Made by a program: the position numbers and the translations under genes | The notes under the pieces: generated by a model | Databases searched by the model: none | What the model was told of the DNA's origin: nothing | Seen by the model: only the letters and a program-made list of their open reading frames with translations | Part shown: positions 5,840 through 10,490 of the stretch, piece by piece | Position numbering within the stretch: the first letter of the stretch is position 1 | Layout of the letters: every line of letters starts with the position of its first letter | DNA from: Lachnospiraceae bacterium UBA7188 | Lineage (GTDB): Bacteria > Bacillota > Clostridia > Lachnospirales > Lachnospiraceae | Length of the DNA stretch: 10,490 bases | Reading direction: 5' to 3' | Assembly (NCBI GenBank): GCA_002490995.1 | Contig: DKVC01000220.1 | Span: 17,929 to 28,418, forward strand

Positions 5840-6145
5840 ATGAGCAACAAGACAAACGATACAAATCTCACCGCCGCTCTGGCGAAAAATACCCTGGATG
5901 AGATCCCTCAGCCGAAATCAGACGCACGGGAGATCGTCGGTCTGGTAAAGCACAGCGGAAAAATTGACGGCTACCAGCTCTCCGACGGCTCCACCGTAAG
6001 CAGGGAAGAAGGTGTCCGAATGGCAAAAGACGGCGATATCAGGGGCGTTGGCGTGGCGCACCGGGGAGACACGGAATACCTGAAATCCATTCCCGACGGC
6101 TCTGACAACAATAACCTGGGGAACCTGCCCTCTGTCACAGGATAA
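5840..6145 (+). CDS. DUF3892 domain protein
   Basis: A 101-residue soluble protein without signal peptide or membrane segment. Residues 31-97 match the DUF3892 pattern: EIVGLVKHSGKIDGYQLSDG, STVSREEGVRMAKDGDIRGVGVAHRGDTEYLKSIPD, then a DNNNLGNLP tail. The N-terminal 30 residues (NKTNDTNLTAALAKNTLDE) are polar and probably disordered or a short helix. The start is supported by AGAAAGGA at 5823-5830, 9 bases upstream. Biochemical function of the family is not known to me. It appears to be a single-gene unit between a tandem repeat array upstream and an inverted repeat downstream; no good -35/-10 pair stands out in front of it. Confidence 0.8.
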   Translation: MSNKTNDTNLTAALAKNTLDEIPQPKSDAREIVGLVKHSGKIDGYQLSDGSTVSREEGVRMAKDGDIRGVGVAHRGDTEYLKSIPDGSDNNNLGNLPSVTG

Positions 6146-6151
6146 TATTTC

Positions 6152-6226
6152 GCCGCCTGAAGCTATTGCACAAAACTGAGGAACTTTCTGTAGACATTTC
6201 CCTGCACAGCTTCAGGTGGCTTTCTT
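6152..6226 (+). terminator. Long-armed inverted repeat, probable terminator of the DUF3892 gene
   Basis: GCCGCCTGAAGCT (6152-6164) pairs with AGCTTCAGGTGGC (6208-6220), 13 bp with one G-T pair, and is followed by TTTCTT. The 43-base loop is unusually long and can itself fold through AGGAA (6178-6182) / TTCCCT (6198-6203). Position 7 bases after the stop codon favours a terminator interrupted or extended by extra sequence. Confidence 0.5.
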
Positions 6227-6286
6227 ATGCTCAAAGCAGGCAGAAGGGTTTCGGCTGCTGACATCGGGCAAGGGGAATGCCGCCTC

Positions 6287-6817
6287 TTACAGCTCACACT
6301 CCAGCTGGCAGTCATAAGGCTCCGCCTCCACATGACCCTGGTGATAGCTTTCTGCTTCCACACAGCCCATTGCGCTGTAAAAAGCCTGGGTCTCCACGGC
6401 AGAATGGGCGGATATGTAAAGCTTCCGCCCTCCATGCCCTCTGGCCCAGTCCGTTGCCGCCAGAAAGAGCGCTCTGCCTATTTTCTTTCCCCTCATATCC
6501 TCGGACACATGGATGCAGGATAGATCCAGGTATCTCTGTTCTCCTCCGAACAGCGCTGCTTCCACCGAGGTAAACCCTTTCAAAACGCCGTCATAGAAGG
6601 CGGCATATACAAAACCGCCTGTGGCAACGGTATTGCGCAGGCATTTTACTAAAAACTGATATTCTTCTTCCGTCCAGTCGTCAATAAACGGATCCTCTTT
6701 TATCACCCATTCGCCGTCCACCCGTCTCCAGCATTTCGTTACATTCTGATGACGGATAAAACCGCCGAACAATTCCCGGCAGATCTCATCCTCACACAGT
6801 TCTCTGTATTGCAACAT
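6287..6817 (-). CDS. GNAT-family N-acetyltransferase
   Basis: A 176-residue cytoplasmic acetyltransferase of the GNAT fold, using acetyl-CoA to acetylate an amine. The acetyl-CoA-binding motif is RGKKIGRALF at residues 109-118 (family pattern R/Q-x-x-G-x-G/A; the usual middle glycine is replaced by lysine). It follows the beta strand LDLSCIHVSEDM (98-108), and the C-terminal strand-helix KLYISAHSAVETQAFYSAMGCVEAE (132-156) is the standard GNAT end. The N-terminal part (VTKCWRRVDGEWVIKEDPFIDDWTEEEYQFLV) is a subfamily-specific region. The start at 6817 is chosen because AGGAGG (6826-6831) lies 8 bases upstream; the frame remains open another 73 codons but that part reads as non-coding, cysteine- and arginine-rich sequence. 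The substrate is unknown; it could be a small molecule, antibiotic or protein. Confidence 0.88.
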   Translation of the reverse strand: MLQYRELCEDEICRELFGGFIRHQNVTKCWRRVDGEWVIKEDPFIDDWTEEEYQFLVKCLRNTVATGGFVYAAFYDGVLKGFTSVEAALFGGEQRYLDLSCIHVSEDMRGKKIGRALFLAATDWARGHGGRKLYISAHSAVETQAFYSAMGCVEAESYHQGHVEAEPYDCQLECEL

Positions 6818-6989
6818 TCTTCTCTCCTCCTGACACGCAAAGCGCCTGCAGCCCGGGAGTACAACTCTCTTCCGGGTAATCCCAATCACTCCACTCCTAT
6901 AATTCCGACCCCGTTTCCCAAAAACATCCCATGCTCCAGCCACAATTGGCATGCATATATCATTCCCAAAGCACTTCCGGCATATGGCA

Positions 6990-7345
6990 TCAGCAAATGC
7001 ACAATTCCTCATACAGCCGCACTCTGGCCTTTTCATCCCTTACTGCCAGTTTTGCATCCTCATCCCGTCCCAGAGCATACAGCTTTTCCAGCAATGATGC
7101 CAGACGCTTTTCTCCCTTTTCCTCCAACTTATCAAGATATTCACACATAATAATGGCGCCCCCTTTCTCCTGTCTGCTCCGCACTTTGGCAATCATATCC
7201 GTAAACCATGTATCTTTTGTCAGTGCTTCCATCATCTCGCACAATGCTTCCGCATGGACAATCTTCTGGTTTTTGCGGCGCTCAAAGCTGCCTTCATTCA
7301 GGTAATCCACAGCAGAACCTTTTCCAGTATGTCCTTTTCTGCCAT
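6990..7345 (-). pseudogene. Remnant of an Rpn-type (PD-(D/E)XK) nuclease/transposase-like gene
   Basis: The gene appears to begin at the ATG at 7345 behind a good ribosome binding site (GGGAGAGG): MAEKDILEKVLLWIT then a stop at 7298. This start matches my memory of Rpn/PDDEXK transposase-like proteins common in Clostridia. In another frame the sequence continues from about 7310 for 106 codons to 6990 with the family's C-terminal region: a MxxLTKD segment, GGAIIMCEYLDKLEEKGEKRLASLLEKLYALGRDEDA and a final RLYEEL. Most of the nuclease domain between start and tail is missing, so an internal deletion plus frameshift has joined the two ends. The shorter frame could still be made from a GTG at 7310, but it lacks catalytic residues. 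Family call is moderate; the break is directly visible. Confidence 0.6.
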
Positions 7346-7626
7346 TGACTACACCTCTCCCATCTTCAAAATGCCGGAAACTGACCGATACAATTTATTT
7401 CCTATCAATTTTCATGGGAGATTCCCGGGAAACTCCCACTTCGTATTGGAAATATAAGCAAGAATTTTCCGATTTGCAGAATACACACAAAAACCTGAAG
7501 TTAAGCTGTGAAGAAAATTTGCTTATGTACAACATAACACACCTGGCGGCATTTTTCAACTGCTTTCTTTGCACCTGCCGAAAAATCCCGAAAGGTTGTT
7601 TTGTCTCCTATTTTATGCATAAAATT
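7346..7626. other. Intergenic stretch, no gene recognised
   Basis: A rather AT-rich stretch between the broken Rpn-type gene and the control region of the amino-acid operon. The frames that cross it lack ribosome binding sites and show no family resemblance. I see no RNA gene in it. Confidence 0.4.
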
Positions 7627-7694
7627 ATGAATATTCTTCTATAATATTCATCTTTGTAAAGAATTCAGGAAATTCCTGTGTTTTTTTCCGGAAA
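7627..7694. promoter_or_regulatory. Cluster of three dyads upstream of the amino-acid operon promoter
   Basis: Three symmetric sites lie just upstream of the -35 (7699): ATGAATATT/AATATTCAT (7627-7635 and 7643-7651, 9-bp perfect arms, 7-base centre), CAGGAA-A-TTCCTG (7666-7678) and TTTCCGGAAA (7685-7694, perfect palindrome). The last two share a GGAAAT core. They are plausible operators for a nutrient-responsive regulator; a CodY site is possible but the match to its 15-base consensus is poor. Confidence 0.45.
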
Positions 7695-7698
7695 TCCA

Positions 7699-7727
7699 TT
7701 GACATTTTATACACGAAGTGCTAGTAT
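7699..7727 (+). promoter_or_regulatory. Promoter of the amino-acid transporter operon
   Basis: A perfect -35 TTGACA (7699-7704), a 17-base spacer and a -10 TAGTAT (7722-7727) place the transcription start near 7734, about 72 bases before the first start codon. Confidence 0.85.
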
Positions 7728-7738
7728 CACTCCATTGG

Positions 7739-7777
7739 TCCGCATAGTGCGGATACAATGGCAACCTTCGGTTGCCA
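7739..7777 (+). promoter_or_regulatory. Two consecutive hairpins in the 5' leader
   Basis: TCCGCA (7739-7744) pairs with TGCGGA (7748-7753) across a TAG loop, and TGGCAACC (7759-7766) pairs perfectly with GGTTGCCA (7770-7777) across a TTC loop. They begin about 5 bases after the predicted transcription start and end 15 bases before the ribosome binding site GGGAGG (7792-7797). They could protect the 5' end of the mRNA or form a regulatory leader; an A/T-rich stretch with two T4 runs follows the second stem. No known riboswitch is recognised. Confidence 0.6.
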
Positions 7778-7805
7778 CACAATTTTATTTTGGGAGGAAT
7801 CTATT

Positions 7806-8765
7806 ATGAAAATGAAAAAACTGACAGCCCTGCTGCTGGCTTCCCTCATGGCAGTGTCCATGACAGCCTGCGGCGGCACACCTGCATCCGGTGACGGAGC
7901 AGGCAGCAATGATGCAAGCGACAGCAGTTCCGAGAGCAGCACCGACGCTTCCGGCAGCAGCGAAGAGAGCAGTACCGATGCCTCTGACAGCACCGAGGAA
8001 GCCTCCGGTTCCGATTCTGCAGAAAGCTCCGACGGCGGCAGCGAAGCTTCCGGACAGGCAGAAGGCTTCACCACTGCAGTGGAAGGTAAGCTCACTATGG
8101 CAACCAATGCGGCTTTCCCACCCTATGAATATGTGGAAGGCGGCCAGATCGCCGGAATCGACGCGGAAATCGCAGCCGCCATCGCCGATAAGCTGGGACT
8201 GGAGCTGCAGATTGACGACATGGAATTCGATTCCATCACGGAAGCCATCAAAGGCGGCAAGGCAGACATCGGCCTGGCAGGGATGACAGTTACCCCCGAC
8301 CGCCAGGAAGAGGTTGATTTCACTGTCAGCTATGCCACAGGCGTACAGGTTATCATCGTGACAGAAGACAGCGACATCACCAGCGCGGACGACCTGCTGG
8401 CGGAAGGCGCCAGCCATACCATCGGCGTACAGCGCAATACCACAGGCGACATCTACACAACCGGAGATATCGAGGATGCCGGCCTGGGAACCATTGACCG
8501 CTACAGCAAAGGCGCAGAGGCAGTACAGGCTCTGACCACCGGAAAGGTGGACTGCGTTGTTATCGACAATGAGCCTGCCAAGGCTTTCGTGGCCGAGGTG
8601 GATGGGCTGAAAATCCTGGATACCGAATACATTACAGAGGATTACGCCGCTGCCATGAGCAAGGAGAATTCTGCGCTTTACGAAGCAGTCAACACTGCAT
8701 TGCAGGAGCTGATTGCAGACGGCACTGTCCAGGGCATCATTGACAAGTATATCACTGCGGAATAA
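7806..8765 (+). CDS. Amino-acid ABC transporter substrate-binding lipoprotein
   Basis: A 319-residue extracellular binding protein of the polar amino-acid type (SBP family 3). It has a lipoprotein signal peptide (MKMKKLTALLLASLMAVSMTAC) with the lipidated cysteine at residue 22. Residues 23-88 form an exceptionally long Ser/Asp/Glu/Thr-rich linker with imperfect repeats (SSESSTDASGSSEESSTDAS). The folded domain starts at GKLTMATNAAFPPYEY (94-109) and includes GIDAEIAAAIADKLG (117-131), AGMTVTPDRQEEVDFTVSY (158-176; the arginine of TPDR normally grips the ligand carboxylate) and VVIDNEPA (251-258; its aspartate normally contacts the ligand amine). The start at 7806 is preferred over an upstream ATG at 7758 because GGGAGG lies just ahead and the upstream codons run through a hairpin. 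First gene of a three-gene operon. The substrate may be glutamine, arginine, cystine or similar. Confidence 0.94.
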   Translation: MKMKKLTALLLASLMAVSMTACGGTPASGDGAGSNDASDSSSESSTDASGSSEESSTDASDSTEEASGSDSAESSDGGSEASGQAEGFTTAVEGKLTMATNAAFPPYEYVEGGQIAGIDAEIAAAIADKLGLELQIDDMEFDSITEAIKGGKADIGLAGMTVTPDRQEEVDFTVSYATGVQVIIVTEDSDITSADDLLAEGASHTIGVQRNTTGDIYTTGDIEDAGLGTIDRYSKGAEAVQALTTGKVDCVVIDNEPAKAFVAEVDGLKILDTEYITEDYAAAMSKENSALYEAVNTALQELIADGTVQGIIDKYITAE

Positions 8766-8802
8766 TTTTGCCGTCACACAGTCCGGACTGAATCCGGATA
8801 CA

Positions 8803-8849
8803 GGGGCTGCCGCCGAATTGCCAGGTGCGGCAGCCCCGTTACAGTTTTT
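8803..8849 (+). terminator. Intercistronic hairpin between binding protein and permease
   Basis: GGGGCTGCCGC (8803-8813) and GCGGCAGCCCC (8827-8837) form a perfect 11-bp GC-rich stem with a 13-base loop; a run of five T's (8845-8849) comes only after seven other bases. The imperfect T placement suggests a leaky terminator or an mRNA-stabilising hairpin, either of which would give more binding protein than permease and ATPase. No other promoter stands out before the permease. Confidence 0.65.
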
Positions 8850-8936
8850 ATCCTTTCCGGAACAGTCAGCGAAGGCTGAATCGGATACTGCAAAACCTCT
8901 GTACACAAATCATATGACAAAAAGGAGATTCACCCC

Positions 8937-9719
8937 ATGAGACCATCCGCTTCTCAAAGCTGGCCCCTGGTAGCGCCTGACTGGATACAGAACGGCCCCG
9001 GGTGGCTGAACGATTTCGGATACGACGTCTATAAAAGCTTTATTTTTGACGATCGGTATCAAATGTACATAAAGGGGTTGGGAAATACCCTGCTGCTGAC
9101 CTTCCTGGCGCTTCTCATCGGCGTGGCTCTGGGCGTGGTTGTCTCCCTTGTCCGTGTCTCCTGGGACAAAAACCATACGGAAATGCGCGGCCCCGGCAGA
9201 TATGCGTTAGGCTTCTTCAATGCCGTCGCAAAGGTATACCTGACAGTCATCCGAGGTACGCCCATGGTAGTACAGCTGATGATCATGTATTTCGTCATCT
9301 TCGCCTCCAGCCGGAACAAGGTCATGGTAGCCGCGCTGTCTTTCGGCATCAACTCTGGAGCCTATGTGGCGGAAATCATCCGTGGCGGCATCATGTCCAT
9401 CGACATCGGGCAGACGGAGGCAGGGCGCAGCCTGGGCTTCGGCTATGTGCCCACCATGCGCTACATTATTCTGCCCCAGGCCTTCAAAGCCGTGCTGCCC
9501 ACTTTGGCAAACGAATTCATCGTCCTGTTAAAGGAGACCGCAGTGGCAGGCTACGTAGGGCTGACGGATATCACCTACGCCGGCAATATCATCGGCGGCA
9601 ACTGCTATGATTATCTGTTCCCCCTGCTGATGTCCGCGCTGATTTACCTGGTGCTGGTAATGTTCTTTACTTTCCTGGTGGGAAAACTGGAGAGGAGGTT
9701 ACGAAGCAGTGAGCGATAA
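8937..9719 (+). CDS. Amino-acid ABC transporter permease (HisM/GlnP type)
   Basis: A 260-residue inner-membrane permease of the polar amino-acid ABC importer class. Membrane segments appear near residues 49-72, 95-122 (less hydrophobic at its start), 130-150, 190-206 and 226-248. The family opening YIKGLGNTLLLTFLALLIG is at 44-62 and the EAA loop, which docks on the ATPase, is GQTEAGRSLGFGYVPTMRYIILPQA at 158-182. The N-terminal 40 residues (SWPLVAPDWIQNGPGWLNDFGYDVYKSFI) are soluble and typical of Gram-positive members. AAAGGAG at 8921-8927, 9 bases upstream, supports the start. It is the second gene of the operon, 171 bases after the binding protein, and overlaps the ATPase gene by 11 bases, implying coupled translation. 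Only one permease is encoded, so it should act as a homodimer. Confidence 0.95.
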   Translation: MRPSASQSWPLVAPDWIQNGPGWLNDFGYDVYKSFIFDDRYQMYIKGLGNTLLLTFLALLIGVALGVVVSLVRVSWDKNHTEMRGPGRYALGFFNAVAKVYLTVIRGTPMVVQLMIMYFVIFASSRNKVMVAALSFGINSGAYVAEIIRGGIMSIDIGQTEAGRSLGFGYVPTMRYIILPQAFKAVLPTLANEFIVLLKETAVAGYVGLTDITYAGNIIGGNCYDYLFPLLMSALIYLVLVMFFTFLVGKLERRLRSSER

Positions 9720-10452
9720 CTTTATTATTGAGGCAAAAAATGTACAGAAATACTATAACGGCGGTGAAATCAAAGCTTTGGACGGGGTGACCGCTTCTGT
9801 CCGCAAAGGAGAAGTGGTCGTGATCATCGGCCCCTCCGGTTCCGGGAAATCTACTTTCTTAAGATGTCTGAACCTGCTGGAAGTCCCCACGGGAGGGCAG
9901 ATTCTGTTCGAGGGCACGGATATCACCGACAAAAACACCAATATCAATCTCCATCGCCAGAAAATGGGAATGGTATTCCAGCACTTTAATCTGTTTCCTC
10001 ATATGACAATTTTAAAGAATATGACCCTTGCTCCCATGAAGCTGCTGAAAAAATCCCAGAGCGATGCGGAAGCGCAGGCGAAAGCTCTGTTGGAACGTGT
10101 AGGACTGGGAGACCGGGCAGGCGCCTACCCCAGCCAGCTGTCCGGCGGCCAGAAGCAGCGAATCGCCATCGTCCGCGCCCTCTGCATGGATCCGGAAGTC
10201 ATGCTGTTCGACGAACCCACCTCCGCACTGGATCCGGAGATGGTGGGGGAAGTACTGGAGGTTATGAAGGAACTGGCCAGGGAAGGAATGACTATGGCAG
10301 TAGTCACCCATGAGATGGGCTTCGCCAGGGAAATGGCGGACCGGGTGATTTTCATGGCAGAAGGGAAAATCGTGGAGGAAGGTACTCCGGAAGAAATCTT
10401 TTCCGCGCCGAAGCAGCCCAGGACGCGGGATTTCCTGGCCAAGGTGCTGTAA
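9709..10452 (+). CDS. Amino-acid ABC transporter ATP-binding protein (GlnQ/HisP type)
   Basis: A 247-residue cytoplasmic ATPase that drives the importer. All nucleotide-binding elements are present: Walker A GPSGSGKST (41-49), Q-loop Q91 in VFQHFNLFPHMT, signature LSGGQKQR (144-151), Walker B VMLFDEP with catalytic E169, D-loop SALDP (172-176) and switch histidine H201 in VTHEMGFA. The LFPHMTILKNMTLAPMKL segment is characteristic of the polar amino-acid subgroup. Translation starts with GTG at 9709, inside the last codons of the permease gene, with AGGAGG at 9693-9698 ten bases upstream. Length is normal and the gene is complete. Only 38 bases follow it in the window and show no terminator. 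Confidence 0.96.
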   Translation: MSDNFIIEAKNVQKYYNGGEIKALDGVTASVRKGEVVVIIGPSGSGKSTFLRCLNLLEVPTGGQILFEGTDITDKNTNINLHRQKMGMVFQHFNLFPHMTILKNMTLAPMKLLKKSQSDAEAQAKALLERVGLGDRAGAYPSQLSGGQKQRIAIVRALCMDPEVMLFDEPTSALDPEMVGEVLEVMKELAREGMTMAVVTHEMGFAREMADRVIFMAEGKIVEEGTPEEIFSAPKQPRTRDFLAKVL

Positions 10453-10490
10453 AGGGTCTGTGAAACGTGCCGCTTCCTATAGTTGAATAC

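Noticed and set aside
5683..5871. Minus-strand 62-codon frame with a signal-peptide-like start
   Set aside because: The hydrophobic start is read from the A/T-rich region before the DUF3892 gene and its own start; no ribosome binding site, and it ends inside the tandem repeats.
6818..7036. Longer N-terminus for the acetyltransferase
   Set aside because: The extension is non-protein-like, and AGGAGG sits 8 bases before the ATG at 6817.
7758..7805. Upstream start for the binding lipoprotein
   Set aside because: It would place 16 codons, including a hairpin, before a clean lipoprotein signal peptide that has its own ribosome binding site.
7785..8906. Long minus-strand open frame (373 codons) opposite the binding protein
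   Set aside because: Its cysteine- and alanine-rich translation arises from the reverse of the Ser/Ala-rich codons of the real gene; no start signals.

Overview
The window looks like chromosomal DNA of a Gram-positive anaerobe of the Clostridia, most likely a Lachnospiraceae-type gut bacterium. The reasons are strong AGGAGG ribosome binding sites on almost every gene, sigma-A-type promoters with 17-bp spacers, roughly balanced GC, a BlaI/M56 pair, a DUF3892 protein, a decayed Rpn-type (PD-(D/E)XK) transposase-like gene, and a lipoprotein-dependent amino-acid ABC transporter. The taxonomic call is inference; no rRNA or marker gene is present.

Layout. (1) 144-1402, minus strand: a BlaI/MecI-type repressor followed 8 bases later by an M56 (BlaR1-like) membrane metallopeptidase that ends early, with a terminator-like hairpin just behind it. 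Three copies of a GACTATT-n2-AATAGTC dyad surround the repressor's own promoter (1421-1490). (2) 1703-3085, plus: a MATE-family efflux pump with its own promoter and terminator. (3) 3086-3692: minus-strand coding relics, then a compact plus-strand unit with an extended -10 promoter, a long leader, a 36-codon hydrophobic peptide ORF and a strong terminator. (4) 3870-5354, minus: a lone L-fucose/L-arabinose isomerase-family enzyme. (5) 5355-6220: a 485-base gene-free stretch holding the isomerase promoter and a six-unit 16-bp tandem repeat, then a DUF3892 gene and a long-armed inverted repeat. (6) 6287-7345, minus: a GNAT acetyltransferase and a broken Rpn-type gene. (7) 7627-10452, plus: a dyad-rich promoter region, a leader with two perfect hairpins, and a three-gene polar amino-acid uptake operon (lipoprotein binding protein, permease, ATPase).

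How the genes work together. The last three genes form one transporter: the lipoprotein captures the amino acid outside, the permease carries it, the ATPase powers it; a hairpin between the first and second genes fits the usual excess of binding protein. The BlaI/M56 pair should be autoregulated, but the truncated peptidase lacks the C-terminal region where such sensors usually carry a ligand domain. The MATE pump, isomerase, DUF3892 protein and acetyltransferase each look like separate transcription units.

I see no clear new multi-gene system. The items most worth a second look are the 16-bp tandem array, the 36-aa membrane peptide unit, the foreign-looking tail of the M56 gene, and the dyad/hairpin-rich control region of the amino-acid operon.
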